DNA of 64,000 nt from positions 3,286,001 to 3,350,000 of the forward strand of contig CAMRHE010000054.1 of assembly GCA_947044405.1 (NCBI GenBank), written 5' to 3'. This stretch comes from Leptodactylus fallax. Lineage: Eukaryota; Chordata; Amphibia; Anura; Leptodactylidae. A program made the position numbers and the translations under genes. Shown piece after piece: positions 47,395 to 58,734 of the stretch. The number at the start of each line of letters is the position of its first letter. Position 1 is the first letter of the stretch. The notes under the pieces are model-generated. The model was not told the DNA's origin. It did no database searches and saw only the letters and a program-made list of their open reading frames with translations.

Positions 47395-47699
47395 CGTTGA
47401 TTATGATGTTAATCTGTTTTCCCTTAGTCCTAACAGCAGCACAATATGGGGTATTCCTGCCCCTGTGTGCTGGTAGGATAGGCGGAACTTTTAATTAACA
47501 TAAAATATGCATGACTACCCTACCCTATAAGAGGGCAAAGGGACCTCCCCCCCTTGTGTAAGTTATAAAGTAAAAATTTCTAAATTTAGGGAGAGAAGCT
47601 TGTGCTGCTGTTAGGACTAAGGGAAAACAGATTAACATCATAATCAACGATTCCCTTATGTCCTACAGCAGCACAATACGGGGATATAGCAAGTAATTC

Positions 47700-48400
47700 C
47701 CTTAGGGAGGGTTTCCCTGCTCTACAACACCTAGGACTGACTGTCCAAAGGCAGTCGCCACAGAACTCCGAACATCTAGTCGATAATGTTTTACAAAGGT
47801 TAGGTGAGACGACCAAGAGGCAGCTGCACAGCTCTGATCCAGCGGTAAGGTCCAGTTCTCAGCCCAAGAGGTTGATACATCTCTGGTTGAATGGGCTATA
47901 TAAAATTCGGGTGGAGCTAACCCCTGAGCAAAAAAAGAGACTTTGATTGCCTCCTTGATCCACCTAGACAAGGTAGGCTTGGAAGCCCTGAGATCTTTGT
48001 CTCTATCATACATGTTGACAAGGAGATTCTCGGCTCTCCTAAAGGAACGTGTATGTAAGAGGTAAATCTGGAGACATCTCATAACTAGTGTGTGAAGTTT
48101 TTTCTCCTTTTCAGAGGAAGGGGCTGGAAAAAACACGGGTAAAGAGACTAATTGGTTAATATTGGCATGGGAAGGCATCTTAGGGTTAAACCCAAGAAGA
48201 AACCTAAGTTGGACCCTATCCACAAAAAACGATATATAAGGTTCCTTGGAAGAGAAAGCCTGGAGAATACTCACCCATTTGGTAGCTTTTCTTGGTAGAC
48301 TCTGCTCTGGCACAGGAAAGGGTCTTCAAGACGGTTTCTGACAGTCCACAATCCACTCCGTAGGGACTGGTCAACCTCTAGGCTGCCAAGTTGAATTTCC
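47700..48400 (-). pseudogene. DIRS tyrosine recombinase (copy 3)
   Basis: Frame 48313-47702 carries the catalytic half in one frame: VFFPAPSSEKEKKL, LSRWIKEAIKVSFF, AHSTRDVSTSW (H-x-x-R block) and LTFVKHYRLD (terminal Tyr block). This is the best preserved YR catalytic core of the three copies. The N-terminal binding domain is largely missing: the RT-end frame leads to SRVYQEKLPNG at about 48290, with no counterpart of the LAPATLKVQIAAL region, so some 350 bp are deleted relative to copy 2. Confidence 0.82.
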
Positions 48401-50199
48401 TCAGATGCTGGTGCTTCTGAGTTCCTTGGGAAACCAGGTTGTGGGTGGGGGGAAACCTCCAATATGTCCTTCGACTCATGAACATGAGCTGGGCAAACCA
48501 AGTCCTTTTTGGCCAGAATGGTATGATGGCTATCACAGAGACTTGGTCCTGTCTGACTTTCATCAATACTTTTGGTATCATGGAAAGTGGAGGGAAAATG
48601 TATGCCAGCCTGGACCTCCAAGGGATGGACAGGGCATCCACTGCCAAGAGATAGTCCTCCTGATACAGTGAGCAGAACGTCTCTACCTTGGCGTTGAGTC
48701 TGGTCGCCATGAGGTCTACTTCTGGGAGACCCCACTTCAGGGTAATCTGATGGAATACATCTGGATTGAAAGACCATTCTCCTGATACGACAAGACCCCG
48801 ACTCCGCTACTATGTTCAGGGAACCTTTGATGTGAACTGCGGATAAGTGGGTCAAATTTTTTTCTGCCCAGGTAAAAATCAGATCGGTCTCTCTGAGGAG
48901 AGACAATGATCTGGTGCCTCCCTGTCTGTTCAGGTACATCATGGTCGTCATACTGTCTGACCGAACCTTGATTGGTCTCCTTCCGAGGAGAGTAGAAAAA
49001 TGAAGTAGTGCAAGGTACACAGCTCTGAGTTCCTTTCAATTGGAAGATGTTTTTTCTTCTAGACTGCTCCAAACTCCTTGTACAGTGCTTTCATACAGGT
49101 GGGCTCCCCATCGCAAGAGGGATGCATTGGTAGTCAACAGGGTCCAACAAGGTTGGACCGTGGACATTCCGTCTTTCAGGTGTATCCACCATCTGAGGGA
49201 AAGACGAGTACTAGGAGATAGCTTGATATTCTTGTCGAGACCAAAAGGAGTGCGGTTCTAGGCTTTTAGTACTTCTATCTGGAGAGGACGCAAATGCCAT
49301 AAAGCCCAAGGGACTGTAATGGCTGAGGATGAAATCAGGCCTAGGACTCTCATGGATGTTCTAATGGATACCAGACGTGTCTTGAAGAGAAACTGGACCG
49401 CTTTGATCAATCTTTCCTTCCTTGCAGGTGTTAAGGAAATCTCCATGCAGTCTGAGTTCAACAGATACCCCAGGAACATCCTGCGGGTAGAGGGAACTAC
49501 TTCTGATTTCTCCCACTTTATTAGCCAACCCAAGCTCTGGAGAAGGGAACGGCTATCAGGAACTGCTGGAGCAGAACAGATTCTGACTGGGCTTTCAATA
49601 GCCAGTCGTCCAAGTATGGCACTACAAAAAGGCCCTGAAGCCTGAGAGAGGCAGTTATAGGAGCCACAACTTTGGTGAAGGTATGAGGAGCTGAAGTGAT
49701 GCCAAAGGGCAGGGCTGCGAACTGAAGATGCTTCCTGTGCAGAGGATATATTGGGACATGCAGATAGGCATCCTTTTAGATCTAAGGTGACGAAGAAAGG
49801 ATGTAACGGATTTTACGGTCTCCATACGAAAAAAAAAAATTTTATGAAGTGATTCAGATATCTTAAGTCTATAATCATTCTCCAGCTGCCTGATGGTGTT
49901 GGCACCAGAAAAACTGGGGAGTAGACACCGAATCCTTCTTCCAAAGGGGGGACCTTTTCCAAAGCCCCCTTGTGGATGTAATTGAAAGTAATTGGAGTGT
50001 AATGGAGCACTCCAATAAATCCTACTGAGCCACAAGAAGGGAGCGGGTTATGACGAATCGATCCTGAGGCAGCTGAAGAAACTCGATCACATAACCTCGC
50101 TGAACAATCTGAATTTTTTTTCCTGCCAGACAGTGTAAAAGTGAGAAAGCCAACCTTCGACAGGAGTCTCGGCCACAGTAAGAAGGCAGCCGATGTCAA
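48378..50199 (-). pseudogene. DIRS RT-RNase H polyprotein (copy 3)
   Basis: Fragments in several frames: IIDLRYLNHFIKFFFF (about 49880), YLDDWL-type box at about 49610, RNase H VRSDSMTTMMYLNRQGG (48970-48910), AVHIKGSLNIVAE (48850), MATRLNAKVETF (48710) and FPPLSMIPKVL. Amino-acid differences from copy 2 throughout show a separate subfamily. Multiple frameshifts. Confidence 0.85.
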
Positions 50200-50379
50200 A
50201 AGCTAGGCTTCTTTTTGTCCTCATCCTTGAGGAACCTTCGTTCAGAACCCCTAGGCTGATATCTAGGACGTCTCTGGAACTGAGGTCTGGGTTGAGGCTG
50301 GTAACCTCAACCCCGGCCAGAGGTCTTGACCTGCCTCTAAAGGCCTGAGGCAGAGTCTTACCCTTTTTAATGCAAGGTC

Positions 50380-51115
50380 TTCCATAATCTCATCCAGACC
50401 TCTGCTCAAAGCTTACCCGGCTCAATGGATAGAGAACAAAGGGTAGTTGAACTTGGAGGCATTATCCGTTCTCCAGGGTTTTAACCATAGCGGCCTTCTA
50501 GCTGCCGTAGAAAAGGGCCAAAGATTTGGCCGCCAGCCTTAAATGATTTTGGGAGGCTTCGGCTAAATAATCTGCCGACAAGGAAACCGAACTAAAAAAG
50601 CTAGGAGATCGTCTCTGGAGACTCCAGAGTTGATGTCAGCACGTAATTTGTTTCAGACTTCATTAGAGTCAATAGCCACGGAAGTCTGACCAGAGGCCAG
50701 AGAATAAACCTTCCTATAGGTACTCTCTATGCGTCTATCCACGGGGTCCTGGAGATTAGAACCATCATCCACTGGGACCACCTGGCCACTGCTGTGCCCA
50801 CTTTAGGTGGAATAGAGAACAAGGTTCTAAATGTTCTGTAATATATGGGAGCTCTTTCCAGATGTTTCCATTCCTCAAGCATGAATTTTTCCAGTGACTT
50901 GTCCACTTGGAAGACCCTAGGCCCCCTAGAGGTGGAACAGGAGGCTTCCCCATCAACATCAGGGTCCCTTGACCAGATGGACTTCAGCAGCCTATTTACC
51001 TTCTCAGGAGGAAAGAGAGGTCTTCTGGAATCTTCCAAGGTATCATCAGAAAGCATTTCATCAATCACCTGGAAATCTTCAATAACTTTACAGTGTGTCA
51101 TACTGCATACAAACT
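50380..51115 (-). pseudogene. DIRS gag-like region (copy 3)
   Basis: KVNRLLKSIWSRDPDVDGEA and GPRVFQVDKSLEKFM (51010-50880) match the gag-like region of copy 2 at 16740-16620. The open frame begins inside the neighbouring SINE (MVAQWLALQ), so its Met is not the gag start. Confidence 0.7.
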
Positions 51116-51124
51116 TTTTTTTTA

Positions 51125-51203
51125 ATTTTCTGGCAGGATTTGAACCTAGGACTCTAGCACTGCACAGCTGCAGTGCTAACCACTGAGCCACCATGCTGCC
51201 GAG
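51125..51203 (-). mobile_element. tRNA-derived SINE head
   Basis: Minus strand: GGTGGCTCAGTGGTTAGCAC gives box A (TGGCTCAGTGG) and TAGGTTCAAATCCTGCCAG gives box B (GGTTCAAATCC), spaced as in a tRNA gene, followed by a short A-rich tail. Only the tRNA-like promoter part is present, without the body seen at 6075-6258. Inserted in DIRS copy 3. Confidence 0.75.
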
Positions 51204-51564
51204 AGATGCAGCAGCAAGAACAGTAATCCAAGTGGAGCACTGAGTTCTTCCTCACTAAGAGACAAGCCATCTCCTGCATTGAGATGAAGGCTTCTATAGG
51301 AGGGGAGGAGGAATGAGCAAGTAGTGCTCACAAAAATCCCTCCCCCTGCAAATTTTGCAAAGCTTAATTCCTTATACAGAGAATTAAGCTAAAAATATAC
51401 AGACTGATGCCAGAAAAGAGGCTCAGCAAATATAAACTTGCAAAAAAGGAGGAAAAACTAAGCTGCAACAAGTCCGACCGAGAATTCAGTCCCCGGAAAC
51501 TGGAACACAAACAAAGGTTCCGGAAGAGCAAAGTGACCGACGTCACTTCTGGCAGCCGCGGAGC

Positions 51565-51868
51565 TTGTAAGGTAAATGAAACGGTAATGCCCCACATCGA
51601 GGCCGCACAAGTGGCCTGCACTACAGAACTTTAAACATGCAGCATGCAACTACAACTGAATGTACTACTGAAATAAACCTTTTCAGAGCAAAGGTTGAAA
51701 GCTTGGCTAAGGACACAAAAAAGGTAAGTGAAACGGCAATGCTCCACCTCAAGGCTGCACTAGTGGCCTGCATTACAGGTCTTAGAACATGCAGCATGCA
51801 ACAACAGCTGTATGAACTACTGAAATCAACCTTTTCAGAGCGAAGGTTCAAAGCTTGGCTAGCACAAA
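51565..51868. repeat. Tandem duplication, unit about 150 bp
   Basis: GGTAAATGAAACGGTAATGC ... AAAGCTTGGCTA is followed by a second copy GGTAAGTGAAACGGCAATGC ... AAAGCTTGGCTA, with GTGGCCTGCA, ACATGCAGCATGCAAC and CCTTTTCAGAGC in both. The copies differ at many sites, so the event is old. Confidence 0.85.
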
Positions 51869-51937
51869 AAACTGCCTAAATAAACCCCCCCTTCTTTGCC
51901 ACAGAAGCAACCAGTGGAAGAAAGAAGAGAAGAGAGG

Positions 51938-53265
51938 TGTAAACATACCTCCCAACTTTCAAAGGACAGAAAGAGGGACAAAATATGCGGCGCGCTATGT
52001 GCACCGTGGCAAATTTAGCCCCACCCACTTATGTGTTGACTCCGCCCATTCTCATCTATTTTTCCATGTGCCCCTACACCGTATAATGCTCCTACAGTCA
52101 CCCTAACATTATATGCTCCCACATTATAATGGTCCCCTCCAATTTCTCCACAGTACTAAGTCCCTCTCCTCGTGCCCCAGTTTAAACTGGTGGAAACTAG
52201 AGGGGGACATTAAACTAGGGCAGCTGGAGGGGGACATTAAACTATGGGGCAGCTGAAGGGTGACATTAAACTATGGGGCAGCTGGAGGTTGACATTAAAC
52301 AGTGGGGGTAGTTGGAGGGGGACATTAAACTGGGGGCAACTAGAAGCATACATGTCCCCCTCCAGCTACCCCCCACGGTTTAATGCCCTCCTCCAGTTGC
52401 CCCCAGTTTAATGTCACCCTCCATCTGCCACCAGCTTAATGCCCCCTTCATCTGCCCCCAGTTTAATGTCCCCTTCATCTGCCACCAGCTTCACGTCCCT
52501 CTTCATCTGCCACCATCTTAATGTCCCCCTTCATCTGCCACCAATTTAATGTCCCCTTTCATCTGCCACCAGCTTAATGCCCCCTTCATCTGCCCTTAAT
52601 GTCCCTCTTTATTTGCCACCATCTTAATGTCCCCCTTTATCTGCCACCAATTTAATGTTCCCCCTTCATGTCACCAGCTTAATGCCCCCCTTCATCTGCC
52701 CCAGTTTAATTGCCCCCTCCATCTACCACCAATTTAATGTCCCCTTTATCTGCCACCAGCTTAATGTCCCCTTTATTTGCCACCAGTTTAATTGCCCCCT
52801 TAATCTGCCTTCAGTTTAATTGCCCATTAATCTGCTCCCAGTTTAATTGCCCCCTTCATCTGCCTTCAGTTTAACTGCCCCTACATCTGCATTCAGTTTA
52901 TCTGCCCCCTACATCTGCCCCCAGTTCCCCCCTCTTGCTCACACATGCTCTCTTCTCTCCTACTTATCTTCCATCACTCTCTGTTCCCAGCTTTCTGTGT
53001 AACATCACAGTGTGTCCCGCAGAATCCAGAATATCTCCGCCCACACAAGAGTCTGATCACATGTTCATGACATCATCAAAGGTCCTTTAGCCATTACGAT
53101 TTAGCATCTACCATTTAGCCTTTACCCTACCCTAATAAAGTTTGTTAACAGAAAAACACTTCAGGGGAATAGCGGGACAAACTGTAAGCTATGTGGGACC
53201 GCGGGACAGCAGTGTAAAATCGGGACTGTCCTGCCAGATGCGAGACGGTTGGGAGCTATGGTGTA
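51938..53265. mobile_element. hAT-like non-autonomous element
   Basis: Starts CATACCTCCCAACTTTC and ends CGGTTGGGAGCTATG (inverted repeats), flanked by GTGTAAA on both sides (7 bp, 8 if GG/G at the border is counted). Subterminal GGACAGAAAGAGGGACAAA faces CGGGACTGTCCTGCC. The interior is minisatellite; no transposase. Confidence 0.75.
52180..52935. repeat. Minisatellite, unit about 27 bp, with inversion
   Basis: First part: GGGGGACATTAAACT plus GGGCAGCTGGA; from about 52350 the unit is inverted: AGTTTAATG plus CCCCCTTCATCTGCCACC. About 25 inverted units follow. Head-to-head arrays could fold. Confidence 0.88.
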
Positions 53266-53506
53266 AAGATGACTCCCCAAAGGAAGTTAATAAACTATAG
53301 GGGAAAAAACAAAATATGGGAGGACAAAAGACCTCCCTCCATCTGTCCCACCACACAGGACAGAAAAAAACACAAGGGGGGAGGTCCCTTTGCCCTCTTA
53401 TAGGGTAGTGTAATCATGCATATTTTATGTTAATTAAAAGTTCCACCTGTCCTAACAGCACTCGGGCAGGAATACCCCATATTGTGCTGCTTTAGGACGT
53501 AAGGGA

Positions 53507-53816
53507 AAAACTATTTTATAAAGTTTTTTAGTAGCACTTTGTGCTATTAAATAAAAAAAAAAATGAATAGTGAAAAACAGACACGTTTTCCCTCCTCTTT
53601 TGTTTCTATTTTCCTGGATATAAAAAAAAATTAAAAAAAATGCAAAAATAAAAACAACATAAAAATAAAGCCCTATGTGTCACCACAAAAAGACGCAGAA
53701 ATTAGTTGACTAACTCAAATGATGAAAATGTTACAGCCCTCAAAACCGCACGTACAAAAATCCGAAAATGTGTCTGGTCCTGGACCAGAAATTGGCCCGG
53801 TACTGAAGTGGTTAAT
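53507..53816. repeat. AT-tailed interspersed repeat, right part
   Basis: ACTATTTTATAAAG, a long A-rich stretch, then TCTGGTCCTGGACCAGAAATT and ACTGAAGTGGTTAA at the end. I read this as the continuation of 46849-47394 beyond DIRS copy 3. Confidence 0.5.
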
Positions 53817-54383
53817 AGGGTGAACTATTATTTATAAGACGAGCTATTATTTATAAGGGAGGAACTATTTATAAGGGGGGATATAATTGTTAAGTGGGCT
53901 TATTTATAAAGGGGGCTATTAGTGATAACGGGGACTGCTATTTATAAGGGTAACTATTATTTATGAGAGGGTTATTATTAACAGGGAACTATTTATAAGG
54001 GAGCAGTATTTTTACGGGGTGACTGTTACTGATAAGGGGGAACTATTACAGATAAGGGGGGATATTACTTATACAGGGCACTATTTAACATTTATAAGGG
54101 AGCTATTACTGATAAAGGTGTAATATTATTTATAAGGAGGGACTATTTATAAGGAGGCGCTATAATAACTGATGACAAGGTGCAAAAATCTATTAGGCAG
54201 TACAAAGATGGTCATTTGAATTGTGTGTGGGAAAATGGTGGTTGTTATTACTGTTTTGGGGGAAGAAAAGAGGCGTTATTAAAGGGGTTGCCACTGGAAG
54301 ACGATGGTGTTGTTTGTATATCAGCATTTGGGTTCCTGCTTTTAATTTTGCCCAGGGCCACACTTTGTCTAAAACCAACCCTG
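53817..54383. mobile_element. Second hAT-like element, right piece
   Basis: Matches 24840-25455 (GAACTATTATTTATAAGACG; ATAACTGATG; CTGGAAGACGATGGTGTTGTT; TTGCCCAGGGCCACACTTTG), ending CTAAAACCAACCCTG. A CCGG to CCAA change is present in the terminal repeat. Confidence 0.85.
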
Positions 54384-55239
54384 GGTCAGGGGTTGAGCTG
54401 AGTAGGTAGGGAAGGGCTAGTAGTTATGAGCGGGATAGCTAGAGACAGGGAGTGGGTGTATGGGAAGAAGGGAGAGAGGAGGGAGGGAGAGAGGAAGGGG
54501 GGAGGGAGTGAGGTGAGAGGTAGCTAGTGTGGAAGTTACATAGCAGGAAGCTGAACCATGTAAACAAATGTAGAAGATACCAGGAGCTCCTAGAGCCACC
54601 CAGAAATCACTCACAACACTGCTAAAGTTATATGGGTGCATTTATTAACTTATTAATAGCACTAACAGACCTTTTTAAAAAACAAAACAAACATTTTTTG
54701 CCTGCAAAACCCCTTTAAGGCTTTACAATTTTTAAGCATTTAGAGACACTGGGAAAAGTGAGCATGAAAAATTAGATTGCACTTTCCTGCACTTTTGGTG
54801 TTTCTTTAGCACATGTGCCTGTGAATGTAGATATGCGTGGCATGTATGAACTTCTCATATTTTACATTATTCAGGGAGTACATTTTGTTTGCATAAGAAG
54901 TCTGTTTCAGCACACATTTGAGTCACAAATTTGAATGTTCTTGCAACATTTGCATGTAACCAACGTTTGCTGCACAGTTGCATGGTGGTGGTTGTTTGCA
55001 TTAAGTTGCATTTTTATACATGGTATGCTGTGCACTCTCAAAAATTGTATATTTTGTTAACATTGTAGCTTTGCTGTGCAGTACATATTTTTTTCACTTG
55101 TGTGGATGACAGACAAACATTGCATGGCTTCTGTTTCAGTGGTTTTAACCCTTTCCCACCGTAGGCATTTGTTTGTGGGTTAAATTGTTCTGCATAATGG
55201 TACGCACAGTGTTTTTTCCACAGCGTTTTCATTGCATTT
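54384..55239. other. No gene; GA tract and worn repeats
   Basis: 54455-54515 is a GGGAGGGAGAGAGGA-type purine tract. 54590-54719 is a second copy of 26450-26591. The rest shows nothing recognisable. Confidence 0.5.
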
Positions 55240-55500
55240 TTCATCCTTTATTAAATCTATATGGAAAACGTGAGTGTTTCTGCCAGTAAAATTGACATGC
55301 TGCGCTTTTCAAAAACGTCCGCGTTTTTGAAAACACAGTATTTCCACAGCAGTTTTTTTCCCGCAATGTGTGGATGGGATTAGCCATAATCTCATTCACT
55401 TTGCTGGTACTGTAAAATATAGCGTTTTTTTCTGCTGCATTTCTGCAACAGGAAAAAAACTGCATTTCAGCAATATGAGGCCTAAGGCCACATGTTGTAG
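55240..55500. repeat. Non-autonomous DNA-repeat family member
   Basis: CAAAAACGTCCGCGTTTTTG palindrome, GATGGGATTAGCCATAATCT and GGTACTGTAAAATATAGCG; family of 29250-29455. Confidence 0.5.
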
Positions 55501-55642
55501 AAAAATAGCATTTTTTGTTGTAAAGTTTGCTGTATTTTTTGAGGCAAAGCTACTTGTGCTTCTCCCATTTGCAAAATCCACTCCTGGCTTTAGCTTAAAA
55601 AAAAACCAAAAAAAACCCACAGTTTTTGGCCTTAGCCTATGG

Positions 55643-55959
55643 GTAGCTGCAAATGACCGTGTTTCACCCGTGAAACTCGGTCCGTGTATTAGTCAGATTT
55701 ACCGGCTTGAACTGCATGCTGGGAGCGGGATTCCTAGCATCCTAGTTGTCTTTGATGGTAGGAGTCCCTACTTCCCAGCAATATACTGTCCCGTACCATT
55801 TACAGTACGGGACAGTATGTCACTGGGAGGGCGGGACTCCTAGCATTCTAGACAACTAAGATGCTAGGAGTCCCGCTCCCAGCATGAAGTTCAAGGCCGG
55901 CAAATCTGGCTAACACACAGACCGGGTTTCACAAATGAAACACGGTCGTGTGCAGCTAC
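55643..55959. mobile_element. 317-bp foldback element
   Basis: Near-perfect inverse from end to end: GTAGCTGCAAATGACCGTGT at the left faces CACGGTCGTGTGCAGCTAC at the right. ATGCTGGGAGCGGGATTCCT and CTAGCATCCTAGTTGTCT also have inverse partners, and the centre is CTGTCCCGTACC/TTACAGTACGGGACAG. No coding. A MITE-like foldback; no clear target duplication. Confidence 0.82.
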
Positions 55960-57128
55960 TTTAAAAACAAATTTTAGTCCTTTCATTTCTAGTGATTTTA
56001 TGAAGATCTATGCTATGAACTCTGCACATGTGGATCTTTTATTTTAGTAAACTTACTGATTGGGCCTTACTTTTAGCCACCAGTATCAATTTTGCATTAT
56101 TAAGTAAAAAATATACTAAGAAGTATACTTTCAATCAAAAATGCAAGATGCCTGTGTTACATTTTGACAATGTACTAGCTGTCTACGTTCAGAAAATCTA
56201 TGGGAAGCTAGTATGATTTTTATGTTGTAATTTAGGTTTTATTTGTACATGTCAAAAATGTGAAAATTGACCTGGCTGCTATAGGTGCAAAATCTCCAAA
56301 ATCCCCTGGCAGCGAAAGAGTTAATAGTATCAGCTTTCCATATTGGACTGATGTTTTTTCTAGTATAATGATATATTTGTTTCTTTATAAAATCTTTAAT
56401 GACTACTGTAAACAATTCTTAAATAAGTGAGGTGAGCCCATGAATTCCACTGTGTTATATGATCTATAATTAATGCTACATTAATGGGTTGGACCTGTTT
56501 ACTTTAAAAAAAAATACTGGCAAATTGATGATGAATGTAATAAGTCACTCTTATTGTTGGCACAAGTAGCTCCAAAATTGGATACAAGCCCTATATAACA
56601 TTGCACTCAGCTAGGACAACAAAGCTTTATCACTCATAGTAAGCATCAATGCCATCCAGGCAGCTGCTTATTTACAGTCAGGCAATTAAAGGTATTCTCT
56701 TGACTTCTCATTGTGATGACCTATCCACAGGATTTTCTGATTAGGAGCAGATCTGCTTCAGTGTTTGTCCTTCTCTATAGCTTCCAGCATCCACAGGTTA
56801 CCAGATTAGCGGTTCAGTACAGGGTCCAGGTGTTAGACTCCCACCGGCCAGATACTGTGGATAGGACATCAATATGAAAAATGCTAGGGGTCCCGAAAAA
56901 AAAACGTTTTATCCATTACCAGCAATTCTCATTAACGTTTTCTACGTATATGTGTTTTTTTTGTAACTACATAAAATTTTGTATTTATCTGCATGTGGCA
57001 GATACTGTCCCTTTTATGAAAAATATCAAACCTGCACACACAACTTTACTGCAGCCCATTTCTGTTCCAATATTTATACCATGGAAGCTCCTAAGACTCT
57101 CAGCCACGATGCACTGTGAAATTATATA
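55960..57128. other. No gene; one worn repeat
   Basis: 56690-56885 holds ATGACCTATCCACAGG...GGATAGGACATCAATATG inverse blocks, a non-autonomous repeat also touched at 20740-20815 and 32765-32935. Otherwise AT-rich and unassigned. Confidence 0.45.
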
Positions 57129-57130
57129 TA

Positions 57131-58729
57131 CAGTGGGTTAGGGAAAGTATTCAGACCCCTTTAGAATTTTTCACTCTCTGTTTCATTGCAGCCATTTGCT
57201 AAAAGCAAAAAAGTTCATTTTATTTCTCATTAATGTACACTCAGCACCCCATCTTGACAGAAAAAAACAGAAATGTAGATATTTTTGCAAATTTATTAAA
57301 AAAGAAAAACTGAAATATCACATGATCATAAGTATTCAGACCCTTTGCTCAGTATTGAGTAGAAGCACCCTTTTGAGCTAGTACAACCATGAGTCTTCTT
57401 GGGAATGATGCAACAAGTTTTTCACATCTGGATTTGGGGATCCTCTGCCATTCTTCTTTGCAGATCCTCTCCAGTTCCGTCAGGTTGGATGGTGAACGTT
57501 GATGGACAGCCATTATCAGGTCTCTCCAGAGATGCTCAATTGGGTTGAGGTCAGGGCTCTGGCTGGGCCAGTCAAGAATGGTCACAGAGTTGTTCTGAAG
57601 CCACTCCTTTGTTATTTTAGCTGTGTGCTTAGGGTCATTGTCTTGTTGGAAGGTGAACCTTCGGCCCAGTCTGAGGTCCAGAGCACTCTGGAAGAGGTTT
57701 TCTTCCAGGATATCTTGGTACTTGGCCGCATTCATATTTCCTTCAATTGCAACCAGTCGTCCTGTCCCTGCAGCTGAAAAACACCCCCATAGCATGATGC
57801 TGCCACCACCATGTTTCACTGTTGGGATTGTATTGGGCAGGTGATGAGCAGTGTCTGGTTTTCTCTACACATACCGCTTAGAATTAATGCCAAAAAGTTC
57901 AATCTTCATCTCATCAGACCAGAGAATCTTATTTCTCATAGTCTGGGAGTCCTTCATGTGTTTTTTGGCAAACTCTATGCGAGCTTTCATATGTCTTGCA
58001 CTGAGGAGAGGCTTCCTTTGGGCCACTCTGCCATAAAGCCCCAACTGGTGGAGGGCTGCAGTGATAGTTGACTTTGTGGACTTTCTCCCATCTCCCTACT
58101 GCATCTCTGGAGCTCAGCCACAGTGATCTTTGGTTTCTTCTTTACCTCTCTCACCAAGGCTCTTCTCCCACGATTGCTCAGTTTGGCTGGATGGCCAGGT
58201 CTAGGAAGAGTTCTGGTCGTCCCAAACTTCTTCCATTTAAGGATTATGGACGCCATTGTGCTCTTAGGAACCTTGAGTGCTACAGAAATTCTTTTGTGAC
58301 CTTGGCCAGATCTGTGCCTTGCCACAATTCTGTCTCCTTGGGCAGTTCCCTTGACATCATGATTCTCATTTGCTCTGACATGCACTGTGAGCTGTGAGGT
58401 CTTATATAGACAGGTGTGTGCCTTTCCTAATCAAGTCCAATCAGTTTAATTAAACACAGCTGGACTCCAGTGAAGGAGTAGAACCATCTCAAGGAGGATC
58501 AGAAGGAAATGGAGAGCATGTGAGTTAAATATGAGTGTCACAGCAAAGGGTCTGAATACTTATGACCATGTGATATTTCAGTTTTTCTTTTTTAATAAAT
58601 TTGCAAAAATATCTACATTTCTGGGGTTTTTTCTGTCAAGATAGGGTGCTGAGTGTACATTAATGAGAAATAAAATGAACTTTTTTGCTTTTAGCAAATG
58701 GCTGCAATGAAACAAAGAGTGAAAAATTT
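57131..58729 (-). mobile_element. Tc1-like element, family A, one end lost
   Basis: Left end CAGTGGGTTAGGGAAAGTATT after TA (57129-57130). The right inverted repeat stops at GAGTGAAAAATT, about 35 bp before the expected end, where L1-related sequence starts. Sister of 8139-9764 in opposite orientation. Confidence 0.9.
57349..58360 (-). pseudogene. Tc1 transposase pseudogene, family A
   Basis: Frame 58360-57987 holds the DNA-binding half (ARHRSGQGHKRISVAL). A small deletion near 58080 (GGGAGAAAGTCCACAAAG) shifts the frame. A stop replaces Trp in YV(W)RKP near 57865. Frame 57819-57349 keeps the glycine box, [11 protein letters not shown] and [11 protein letters not shown] intact, then a normal ASTQY end. 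Less decayed in the C-terminal half than the 8.5 kb copy. Confidence 0.9.
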
Positions 58730-58734
58730 GTTAA

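Larger units (their letters stand above)
47395..53506 (-). mobile_element. DIRS-type retrotransposon copy 3, diverged and invaded
   Basis: Minus-strand DIRS of a second subfamily: right end CGTTGATTATGATGTTAATC at 47395, internal complementary region at 47600-47690, YR, RT-RNase H, gag, left end TAGGACGTAAGGGAA at about 53506. A SINE head (51125-51203) and a hAT-like element (about 51938-53265) are nested in the gag/5' region. No target duplication; GGAA is shared between the target and the circle junction. Confidence 0.9.

Noticed and set aside
50727..51194. 155-codon frame starting MVAQWLALQ as a novel fusion gene
   Set aside because: The N terminus is SINE sequence read through into the broken DIRS gag region; a chance fusion, no evidence of expression.
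51125..51203. Functional tRNA gene
   Set aside because: Boxes A and B are present but the acceptor and anticodon arms do not form a full cloverleaf by eye, and the sequence matches a SINE head ending in an A-rich tail.
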